Shown here: in pieces, positions 26,853 to 33,924 of the stretch
How positions within the stretch are numbered: position 1 is the first letter of the stretch
Layout of the letters: each line of letters begins with the position of its first letter
NCBI GenBank assembly: GCA_022826305.1
Contig: JAJDVC010000258.1
Location: forward strand, 1 to 34,694
From: Gammaproteobacteria bacterium
GTDB lineage: Bacteria > Pseudomonadota > Gammaproteobacteria > Arenicellales > Poriferihabitantaceae
Direction of reading: 5' to 3'
Length of the DNA stretch: 34,694 nucleotides
Translations under genes and position numbers: made by a program
The notes under the pieces: generated by a model
The model's database searches: none
What the model was told of the DNA's origin: nothing
The model's input: only the letters and a program-made list of their open reading frames with translations

Positions 26853-28343
26853 TCACCGGCCGACTTCCCTCAAGGAAGCCTGGATCGCGATTTCGCGTAT
26901 CGCATCGCCAATGTGATCAATTACCTGTGAGGCCGTCAGCGTTCGTTCGGGAATTCGCCGGGTTGCGTAATCCGCCGAAACGGAATGAATCCAGGTGCCG
27001 GTAGTTGCTGAAATGCCGGTTTCATGCCCACCGGCAAGCAGGGCCCCGACCACCCCGCTCAAGACATCCCCCATTCCTGCCGATGCCATGCCCGGATTCC
27101 CCCGGTTGCAGATCCACGGCAGACCCTGTTCCTCCAGTACAATGGTGCCTGCTCCCTTGAGTATGCAAATCCCCCCATAGATTTTCACGATCTCGGCCGC
27201 TGCCTCACCCCTATTCCCCTGTATGTCCCCTGTCGAGCATCCCAGCAACCTGGCCGCTTCACCCGGATGCGGAGTAAGAATCCATTTGTCACGCCTTGAA
27301 GGTTGTTGAGCCAGCAGATTCAGCCCGTCAGCATCCACGACCATGGGACCCGGAAAGAGAAGTGATCGTTCGAAGGCGTCGTGACCGAAATCCGACTGTC
27401 CGAGACCCGGCCCAAGCACCAGGGCATCACAGTGCTCGAGCAACGATTCATGAGCCGGGGACCCGATCCGGACACTCATCAACTCAGGACAGTAGATCGA
27501 CGGCCAGTCCAGATGCGCAGGGGTACTGCAGATTGTCACGAGTCCACAACCGGATCGCAGCGCAGCCTTCCCAGCAAGCAGGGTGGCTCCCAGCATTCCG
27601 TTTTCTCCACCGACAACCATCAGGTGCCCGCATTGTCGTTTGTGTACTGTCTGATCGAGTGCCTGAAGCACGGCGGGAGCGATGGTCCTGGCGCTGACTT
27701 CAACGGCTTGAAACACCTCATCCGGAACATCCAGCGACTCATGGAACAGTGCTCCGCACATTTCCCGCCCGTCACCCGTGTAACAGCCAATTTTCCTGCT
27801 GATAAAGCTCACCGTCATCAAGGCCCGCATGCATGGCTTCAAGGCAAGTCCGGTATCACTTTCCAGCCCAGAGGGGATATCAAGAGAAATCACCTTGCAT
27901 GCCGATTCGTTTGCCGACTCGATCATCCTCCGGATTCTTCCGGATGGCGGCCTGTTCAGACCTGTTCCAAGCAATGCATCGACAATCAGCAACGTACCTT
28001 CAGGAATCGCCCCATCAAACTCTCTGACACGACCACCCTGATCAATATACGCTGCACAAACGGAACGCGCGTCCTCGGTCCCGGGTTCACCCGACCTGAG
28101 AACCTGGACATCCAGCCCCGCCCGTTTGGCAAGGCTGGCCACAACGTAGCCGTCACCCCCGTTGTTCCCGGGACCGCACAACACGACCATGGGATCAAGA
28201 AGCTCCAGACTGCCCGTAATCCGGGAAAATGCACTGGCCCCTGCACGCTCCATCAATCCCTGCCCGGAAATATCCATTGTCTTCATGGCAACGGCCTCAA
28301 GAGTCCGTGTCTGAAATGCGTTGTACAGGTTTAGAGACGACAT
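26853..28343 (-). CDS. nnr: Bifunctional NAD(P)H-hydrate epimerase / ADP-dependent dehydratase (Nnr)
   Basis: Repairs hydrated NADH and NADPH. From the ATG at 28343 the protein is 496 residues. The N-terminal YjeF_N epimerase domain has LMERAGASAF, VVLCGPGNNGGDGYVVA, VDALLGTGLNRP and SLDIPSGLESDTG. The C-terminal dehydratase domain has GHLMVVGGENGMLGATLLAGKAALRSG, VLGPGLG, VVDADGLNLLA, ILTPHPGEAARLLG and RGNPGMASAGMGDVLSGVVGALLAGG, with the catalytic Asp in GMGDVL. A GAGGA lies just before the ATG, rather close. The frame is open 40 codons further upstream without family resemblance. tsaE follows. Confidence 0.94.
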   Translation of the reverse strand: MSSLNLYNAFQTRTLEAVAMKTMDISGQGLMERAGASAFSRITGSLELLDPMVVLCGPGNNGGDGYVVASLAKRAGLDVQVLRSGEPGTEDARSVCAAYIDQGGRVREFDGAIPEGTLLIVDALLGTGLNRPPSGRIRRMIESANESACKVISLDIPSGLESDTGLALKPCMRALMTVSFISRKIGCYTGDGREMCGALFHESLDVPDEVFQAVEVSARTIAPAVLQALDQTVHKRQCGHLMVVGGENGMLGATLLAGKAALRSGCGLVTICSTPAHLDWPSIYCPELMSVRIGSPAHESLLEHCDALVLGPGLGQSDFGHDAFERSLLFPGPMVVDADGLNLLAQQPSRRDKWILTPHPGEAARLLGCSTGDIQGNRGEAAAEIVKIYGGICILKGAGTIVLEEQGLPWICNRGNPGMASAGMGDVLSGVVGALLAGGHETGISATTGTWIHSVSADYATRRIPERTLTASQVIDHIGDAIREIAIQASLREVGR

Positions 28344-28481
28344 TTCCTCGCCAAGGGTCAACCACGACAGAAATCCTGTTGTACAGGTAAAACCACGTTT
28401 GTTGCAACTCCTCTTGCCGGTTCTCGGCGCCCGGACCGACAACTCCCATGACCGTGCCGCCATGTTTCAGAAAACGGATTG

Positions 28482-30206
28482 CTATCCAGTCCCGTGTTCC
28501 TCGTTTCGCACCTCATTCATCACTGCCAGGTAACCCTCGATGATCGAGGACTGGTGCACTACCCCCAGCAACACTCCCTCAGATGCCTTGTCATCAAGGA
28601 CAGGAATACTTTCACCCGTGAAATCCCTGATCTGTTCAATCGCGTTCCAGATCGAGGTTCCCGGGGTCATGTGCCTGTCCTGCACGCACAGCGAACCACA
28701 TCGCACCCCGGCATTATCGCCACCCTGTTGTTCCGACTGAACGATCCTCATCAGGCTTATGGACCCCAGATAACACCGGTTTTCATCCACTACATGCACT
28801 TCATTCATTCGATTATTCAGCAGCAGATCCCTGGCATGATCAAGCGTCTCGTCACCCCGGACCGTGACAAACCTGGTGGATATGAAAGCCGATATGTTCC
28901 GGCTTTCCAGAATCGCCCTGTCCCTGCCCAGACTCAGATGCATGCCCCGCAGAGCGAGCTGGACGTCAAATATGGAGCGACCGGCCAGTCGGTAGCCAAT
29001 CAGGTTCGCGAATGCCACACATACCATCACCGAGACGGCCAGCTGATAGCTTCCAGTCAACTCGAAGATGATCAGGATGGCTGTCAGCGGCGCTCCGATA
29101 ACCGGGCTCATCACTGCAGTCAAGCCACACGCTATGTAGGGTATCGGGGAGGAAAAGTGAGCTCCCAGAACCGGTTCGGCAACAACGATGACCAGTGCAC
29201 CGAACATCATTCCACTGAGCAGGGCAGGACTGAAGACCCCGCCTGCTACCCCGAACCCCAGGCACAGGGCGGTCAACAGGACTTTTGCGAACAGGAGAAT
29301 CATCAACTCCCCTGCCGGATATCCGGATCCGTGGAGTATCTGTTTCATTACCCCCTGTCCGATACCCAGAACTTCCGGGAGCCACAAGCCGACAATCCCG
29401 ACAATCAGACCAGCCATGGCCGGTTTCATGTAGCTCGGGACTGCCAGGGATCTTGCATAATCGGTAAACAGGAGAGTGGATCTTATGAAGAACGTTGCTA
29501 TCAGTGCTCCTGCAACACCCATCAGCATGAAGACAAGAAATTCAACGGAATGGATCGGATCAATCTCCGGAACCCGAAACACCCGTGCTCTTTCAAACCC
29601 GTAGCTGGAAACCATGTATCCAGTGACCGATGCAACGGTTATCGGTGCAAAGGACCGTAGGGAATAGTGCCGCAAGATCACTTCATGGGCAAAAACCAGT
29701 CCCGCAATCGGAGCGCTGAACGCCGCCGAGATGGCGGCGGCCGCTCCGCACCCGATGCCCATCGTGGCGGTGAATCCTGATTCCCGAAACCATTTCTGCG
29801 CCTGCAATCCGATCGAGGACCCCAGAAATGCAATGGGCGTATAGTGCCCAAGGGAAGCCCCGCTTCCAAGTGCAACCACACATGCAACGGATGTTCTGAG
29901 CGAGTCCCTTGACGGCGTTGAAAAGACCAGGGACTGTGCGGAACTGATCGTATCTGCCAGAGACAACGGACGCGCGTCAGGATTGCCCTTGCACAGCAGG
30001 CCGGACAGCAATCCTCCCGCGGCAGGGACCATCAGAAAAATTACTGTCTGCCATGCCGGAATTGTGGGCCGATTCCTGAATTCAAGAGATACCCACAGCA
30101 GTTCATTCAGCCGGGAAACCAGAAAAACGAAGAACACTGCACCCAACGATGCAATGATGCCTATCAGTCCGGCGAGCAAGGTGACGGAAAGAATTCTTCT
30201 CAACAT
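28482..30206 (-). CDS. CLC-family chloride channel with C-terminal CBS pair
   Basis: An inner-membrane anion channel or transporter of 574 residues. The first ~420 residues form many hydrophobic segments with CLC signatures: GSGASLG near 114-120, AAAAISAAFSAPIAGLVFAHEV near 155-176, and GGVFSPALL near 322-330 (the GIFAP counterpart). Two CBS domains fill residues ~440-565 (TVRGDETLDHARDLLL... and GTSIWNAIEQIRDFTGESIPVLDD). The gating GREGP motif is replaced by GHYTP (120-124), so the gating Glu is Tyr. The proton-pathway Glu (E203 in E. coli ClcA) aligns with Val176. A GSGIPE motif is not visible. Together this suggests a passive channel rather than an H+/Cl- exchanger. The ATG at 30206 is chosen over a TTG at 30212. 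Confidence 0.88.
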   Translation of the reverse strand: MLRRILSVTLLAGLIGIIASLGAVFFVFLVSRLNELLWVSLEFRNRPTIPAWQTVIFLMVPAAGGLLSGLLCKGNPDARPLSLADTISSAQSLVFSTPSRDSLRTSVACVVALGSGASLGHYTPIAFLGSSIGLQAQKWFRESGFTATMGIGCGAAAAISAAFSAPIAGLVFAHEVILRHYSLRSFAPITVASVTGYMVSSYGFERARVFRVPEIDPIHSVEFLVFMLMGVAGALIATFFIRSTLLFTDYARSLAVPSYMKPAMAGLIVGIVGLWLPEVLGIGQGVMKQILHGSGYPAGELMILLFAKVLLTALCLGFGVAGGVFSPALLSGMMFGALVIVVAEPVLGAHFSSPIPYIACGLTAVMSPVIGAPLTAILIIFELTGSYQLAVSVMVCVAFANLIGYRLAGRSIFDVQLALRGMHLSLGRDRAILESRNISAFISTRFVTVRGDETLDHARDLLLNNRMNEVHVVDENRCYLGSISLMRIVQSEQQGGDNAGVRCGSLCVQDRHMTPGTSIWNAIEQIRDFTGESIPVLDDKASEGVLLGVVHQSSIIEGYLAVMNEVRNEEHGTG

Positions 30207-30212
30207 GGACAA

Positions 30213-31024
30213 TTACCCGACACCTGTACAAATGAGAATTATATACTTGCCCAGGCATACTGTTGTGCATGGTGCGGCGACTTCACGAGCCCGCTGCAAT
30301 TCTCTTCCTGCCCATGCACCGGCCGGGACATTCCCGTCCGGACAGCCGGACATCAGCCTGCCCGCAAGGATATTCCTTGCCGCATTCACATCCCGATCCC
30401 CTTTGCATCCCCACCGACTGCAACGGCACGTCCGATCTGATAGCGCCAGCTTCTGATTCTTCATCATCCTCTTGATGTGCAGGTCCTCGACATGTAATCT
30501 GTTCATCTGACTGCATACCAGGGCAGTCGTGATGCTGTGGGCGTCCTTGCGCTCTCACCTGTATCCTGCAATGTTCCTGCGCCAGCATGCTCCGGGTTCC
30601 GTTGCGGCTGTTCGAACCCTTCACCTTCCTGGACAGGCTACGCTACAGGCGCTTGAGCCGCTACGCTGGCGCGGTACTTGTGGTGTACCGTTCCCCGGTG
30701 GGCCGGGTGATGCGGTCGGTAATGCTCACATCGTTCCCTTTCGAGACTGTCCCAGGTCCTTCGCAGCCGGGTTCTCGACCATCAATTGCGCGTTCACCCG
30801 GCAGGAAATACACACTATCCGGGCAACCTTGACTTCCAGAGGCTCGAAACCCTCCGGAACTTGCCGATGCCTTTCACCGACAGGACATGATACCTGTTGC
30901 ACTTGTGGATGACTGGATTCGGAATATCAAAAGAACGTATCGCTCGACTGCGGACCCCGAACCTCGGGAAATCCGACTTCTCCCCTTGCTTCATCCGGTC
31001 AAGGTGTGATCGGGAAATCCGCAT
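30213..31024 (-). pseudogene. tnpB: Decayed TnpB (IS200/IS605 family, IS1341-type)
   Basis: TnpB is the RNA-guided nuclease carried by IS605-type elements. Reading leftward from 31024, pieces of it appear in shifting frames: MKQGEKSDFPRF and SFDIPNPVIHKCNRYHVLSV; then VKVARIVCISCRVNAQLMVENPAAKDL in a second frame; then NDVSITDRIT...TGERY with two stops and LSRKVKGSNSRNGTR in a third; then RLHVEDLHIKRMMKNQKLAL and DRDVNAARNILAGRL. The RuvC residues are still recognisable (Asp in NDVS, Glu in VEDLH, Asp in DRDVN). About 60 residues are deleted between QKLALS and the zinc-ribbon remnant CRCSRWGC. The N-terminal domain is missing. No TnpA gene is nearby. It cannot encode an active protein. Confidence 0.85.
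30238..30243 (-). promoter_or_regulatory. Candidate -10 element for the CLC channel gene
   Basis: A perfect TATAAT is present on the minus strand at 30238-30243, which would start transcription about 25 nt before the channel ATG. No good -35 hexamer is seen 17 bp upstream. The element lies within the 3' end of the decayed tnpB, so the insertion remnant may now supply the promoter. Confidence 0.4.
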
Positions 31025-31149
31025 GATGAAGATGCCCAGAATTCAGTGACGAAACGGTAAAATCAGGGGGTATCTTGTGATTTTTCCGGAGTCTTCGCCC
31101 TGAAAACCCGCCTGATGAGACATACCCACGCCCCGGAGATCGGTGCATG

Positions 31150-31300
31150 CCCCCGAGCGATCCACAATCATGATGACCTTGCAGACCTGCCCCGAATGGT
31201 CTTGCTTATTTCGGCACCCCTTTTTGGGTCACGCTGAACCTGCCGTCAACGAAACACACCCCATGGTCAATCTCACCGCGCTTCTCTTGACGGGATCATG
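31150..31300 (-). pseudogene. Possible IS5-family transposase scrap
   Basis: On the minus strand VCFVDGRFSVTQKGVPK ends at a stop. ISKTIRG follows in a second frame, then KVIMIVDRSGACTDL in a third. Joined, they resemble the DGxFxxAKKGG..GKTxRGKGxKxMxxxDRxGxP segment of IS5-family transposases. The fragment is short and frame-broken and the match is by eye only. The rest of the gap 31025-31343 shows no gene. Confidence 0.35.
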
Positions 31301-31343
31301 GACTATTTTTCGGAATTCGGGGCACTTCCACTGGTGGCAAGCA

Positions 31344-31835
31344 TCACAACATTGACCATGACCAGAGAAAATACCAAGATATGGAAGTCAAGACCAGAGC
31401 AAAGAGATTGGAAATGAAATCGGATCTTTTGGGCAAACAGTCCAAATGACGACTCCTGTGAGCATTCAGAACATCGGTCTTCCCAGAAAAATCCCGATAA
31501 TCATGCATTTCACCATCATCCAACATACTGAGAAATCGTTTCAGGTACCAGTAAAGACAAACCAAAGCTACTGAAAGGCAAAACCATCGAACATCTTCCT
31601 TATCGGATGGCTGCAGTCCGAAGAAATTGATGTCCTCAGGACTTTTTTCCATTAATCCGGCCAGAATTATGGTGCTTGAAAGCATCAATATGTTGCGTCT
31701 GCACCTCTTTGACACACTAGGCTCCTGAAGTTGGTTTTCATTGAAGCTGTTTCTAAAAATCTTGCGGAATGCTGAAGGAGCACTGGGTATTCCAAAGCAA
31801 TAAAGAAAAAATTGCCGCATCCAAGTTAGTTTCAT
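31344..31835 (-). CDS. Small membrane protein of unknown function
   Basis: I do not recognise this 163-residue protein. Visible features are a basic stretch KRCRRN followed by a hydrophobic segment (ILMLSSTIILAGLM, about 48-61). Then comes SPEDINFFGLQPSDKEDVR, a second membrane segment (FCLSVALVCLYWYLKRF, about 85-101), a charged loop with several His and Arg, and a C-terminal membrane segment (ISNLFALVLTSISWYFLW). The pattern RRN-hydrophobic-SPE-INFFGL recalls small uncharacterised membrane proteins seen in accessory regions. The gene is AT-richer than the core genes, suggesting transfer. No good ribosome site precedes the ATG. It lies downstream of the hairpin-rich gap and the AlbA_2 gene, on the same strand. 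Confidence 0.6.
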   Translation of the reverse strand: MKLTWMRQFFLYCFGIPSAPSAFRKIFRNSFNENQLQEPSVSKRCRRNILMLSSTIILAGLMEKSPEDINFFGLQPSDKEDVRWFCLSVALVCLYWYLKRFLSMLDDGEMHDYRDFSGKTDVLNAHRSRHLDCLPKRSDFISNLFALVLTSISWYFLWSWSML

Positions 31836-32183
31836 TCGGCGAGGATTTTCACTTGTCTGCTATGGCTTATCTAGTCGAAACTTCCACGATATTTTTGTTC
31901 CTGTGCCAGTGTGAAGTGCAACACTGGCACAGGGGGGTATGAAAGATATGCAACCAATCGTACGAACCATGTTAACCAGATGGTTATCCTGATGGAGTAA
32001 CTTCCGATGTGTTTCGGAATCTTTATGGGGAAATTCTCTTATTCAAGAGATACGATGAAAGGGAAAGAATTCGCCCTTTCGTTCCTACAACAAGTTCTTA
32101 TCTGAAAATAAGATATTAAATTTCGTGCATTTTTGAGGTCAATCAATCACCTCATTCCTATATATCTGAATAGTTTTGAACGA
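31836..32183. other. 348-bp AT-rich gap with seven perfect stem-loops
   Basis: No gene is seen. Perfect inverted repeats fill 31900-32154. Stem length and loop size: 31900-31933 (13 bp, loop 8); 31965-31985 (6, loop 9); 32002-32019 (6, loop 6); 32035-32050 (6, loop 4); 32057-32080 (7, loop 10); 32096-32113 (6, loop 6); 32134-32154 (6, loop 9). Centres are about 24-59 bp apart, mostly 32-39. Random sequence of this length should contain about one such hairpin. None has a T-tract typical of a terminator on the transcribed minus strand. Function unknown. Confidence 0.75.
31900..31933. repeat. Perfect 13-bp inverted repeat, 8-nt loop
   Basis: CCTGTGCCAGTGT (31900-31912) is the exact reverse complement of ACACTGGCACAGG (31921-31933). 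The flanks are a run of T before and six G after, so neither strand has a classic terminator tail. Candidate roles are a structured RNA, a protein-binding palindrome or a mobile-element end. Confidence 0.9.
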
Positions 32184-33443
32184 TCAAGAGTAGTCGGCAG
32201 CATGGATCGTCAGCAGTAGTTCCGATTGGTCAATCAAGCGATATTCAGGAGTTTTTCCGGATAGTTGCTCACTTTCAGAAAGAATAATCGGTACCCCTTC
32301 GCCTCGTTTGTCCATAATGTACGTCCGATGCCTGCCGAAATCATCCTGCACAATCGGACAGCGCGCCAGTTGACTTGTAATCGCTTCGTTCCTGGAGGCC
32401 TGCCTATATGGCAGGCTTTCCAGAGTCATGGTATTTACCAGAAATCCTGGCGTATACAATTCCAATCGATCATCAAACAATCGAAGCCGGATCTTGCTGC
32501 CTGACATGGAATAATCTCGATGGGCTACCGAATTGGTCACTGCCTCGAACACAGCAAGCATTGAATACTGCGGAATATCTTCACGTCCGCCAGATCTTTT
32601 CCTCGCCGCTACCCGCATGTTCATTCGAACGAACTTGCAAGCTTCAATGATCTGCCGGTCCACCGGCCCGGTTATGTCCCGGGCATCATGCTGGTACGCT
32701 CTCTCAGACCCTGCGGATATTTCGGTTCCATGGTACGCAACTGCCTGAATGAATCCGCTTGGGAGAAACTGCTGGGGTTGTTCGGATGCCAGCAGGACTC
32801 CAGCCACTGTGGGTCGCCAAATACCTGCATGATCCTGCGAAAACATGCCAAGCTTGGAAAGAAACTGTTCCGCTGAATCCGTTGTAAGTTGTGTAGAAAA
32901 ACGGCGCCATAGCGCTTCGGTCAGATCTTCAAGTACTGCATTGGGAACAGGCGTTTCGTCAAATCGAATAAGTCGAGATTGGCTTCGCTGTTGAAATAAT
33001 CGACCCAGTTGTTCAGGGGGTATTGGCCGTTTTGATGACCCAACACGATGAAAATACCCTCCTGGACTTTGGTGTACAAACAGGCTCGGAGAAATCTCGA
33101 CGCGTACTACTGGCTTCTCAACTCCAACACCATCAGGCAAGTTGATACGTTCGATTATCGGGGCGCCGGGTGGTTTCATGGAATCCTCGCATGCTTGCCT
33201 CACCAGCACTTCCACTGCATCCAGTCGCTCGACAGGGATTCCGAGTACTTCACGCGCCTTGTCATGAACCCCCAAGAGGAGCACACCTCCGCGTGAATTG
33301 GCGAAGGCCGCGAGTTCATCAGCAAGAGAATCCTGCCCGGGGGCCCGAATATTGCCTCCTGCAAACCGCACTTCTTTCAATTCCAGAAAATTATCTTCCC
33401 CGAGCCTGATCTTTTCCAGCAATTCACTACGTGTTGCGAACAT
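32184..33443 (-). CDS. AlbA_2 (Schlafen-type) N-terminal and HATPase_c_4 C-terminal domain protein
   Basis: A 419-residue protein of a family often annotated as ATP-binding transcriptional regulator or RecG-related helicase-like. It starts MFATRSELLEKIRLGED. The AlbA_2 domain has NFLELKEVRF and DELAAFANSRGGVLLLGVHD. The C-terminal GHKL-like ATPase domain has AVFEAVTNSVAHRDYSMSG, LRLFDDRLELYTPG and SRNEAITSQL. No winged helix is obvious at the end. The ATG at 33443 is preceded by GAGG at good spacing and lies one base after the TGA of the upstream ATPase remnant (TGA-C-ATG), so the two were translated together. Proteins of this kind occur in stress and phage-defence loci; the role here is not known. 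Confidence 0.8.
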   Translation of the reverse strand: MFATRSELLEKIRLGEDNFLELKEVRFAGGNIRAPGQDSLADELAAFANSRGGVLLLGVHDKAREVLGIPVERLDAVEVLVRQACEDSMKPPGAPIIERINLPDGVGVEKPVVRVEISPSLFVHQSPGGYFHRVGSSKRPIPPEQLGRLFQQRSQSRLIRFDETPVPNAVLEDLTEALWRRFSTQLTTDSAEQFLSKLGMFSQDHAGIWRPTVAGVLLASEQPQQFLPSGFIQAVAYHGTEISAGSERAYQHDARDITGPVDRQIIEACKFVRMNMRVAARKRSGGREDIPQYSMLAVFEAVTNSVAHRDYSMSGSKIRLRLFDDRLELYTPGFLVNTMTLESLPYRQASRNEAITSQLARCPIVQDDFGRHRTYIMDKRGEGVPIILSESEQLSGKTPEYRLIDQSELLLTIHAADYS

Positions 33444-33444
33444 G

Positions 33445-33924
33445 TCAGACCTCACGACGCAAACGAGCCCAACGTCGCGAGAAAGCCTCGCGACCACCTT
33501 CCATGACCCGACATACTTCATCTCGAACAGATTTCATCTGCAATGCACCATATTCCATGACCCGACATTGACCGTGTCGAAAATCAAGAGCATGCACCAT
33601 CTCCGCATCACCGTTAACCACAATATTTGGGTTATGAGTCACAATAATCAGTTGCCGACGCAACTTGTTTTCACGGATCTGTCGCACAATCAAATCATAA
33701 ATCAAATGATTATCCAGATCGTCTTCTGGTTGATCGAGCACCAATGGTTCATTGCCAAACGCGAGCAGAAATGCCAATAACGCTGCAGAGCGTTGACCCT
33801 GTGAGCCTTGGGTGATAGCTGCCCAATTGTCGCCATCGCCATCGCGGCTGTATCGGATGTGTAGGTCATCATCAGGAAACCAGCAGTCGATAGAGCTATA
33901 CCCGAAAGTGGTGTATGGCCGCAT
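33445..33924 (-). pseudogene. C-terminal remnant of a TrlF-like AAA/ABC-type ATPase
   Basis: The 159-codon frame carries only the second half of an SMC/ABC-like ATPase. It has a signature-like TQGSQGQRSAALLAFLL, Walker B PLVLDQPEDDLDNHLIYDLIV, and RRQLIIVTHNPNIVVNGDAEMV with the switch His. These are hallmarks of the large TrlF-like ATPases, which normally also have an N-terminal PHP domain and a Walker A loop. Both are missing. The ATG at 33924 and about the first 11 codons lie in what appears to be the end of the adjoining IS256-type element, so this start was created by the insertion. The protein cannot bind ATP in the normal way. It is followed one base later by the AlbA_2 gene. Confidence 0.75.

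Noticed and set aside
27381-28334. 317-codon rightward ORF
   Set aside because: Antisense to nnr, which has clear domain motifs.
28321-28388. Direct repeat TTGTACAGGT at 28321 and 28379
   Set aside because: Only 10 bp, two copies, in and before the nnr start; likely chance.
28479-29660. 393-codon rightward ORF
   Set aside because: Fully antisense to the CLC channel gene; composition typical of a shadow frame with no recognisable motifs.
31900-31933. Rho-independent terminator
   Set aside because: The stem is strong but neither strand has a following T-tract; the T-run is on the wrong side.
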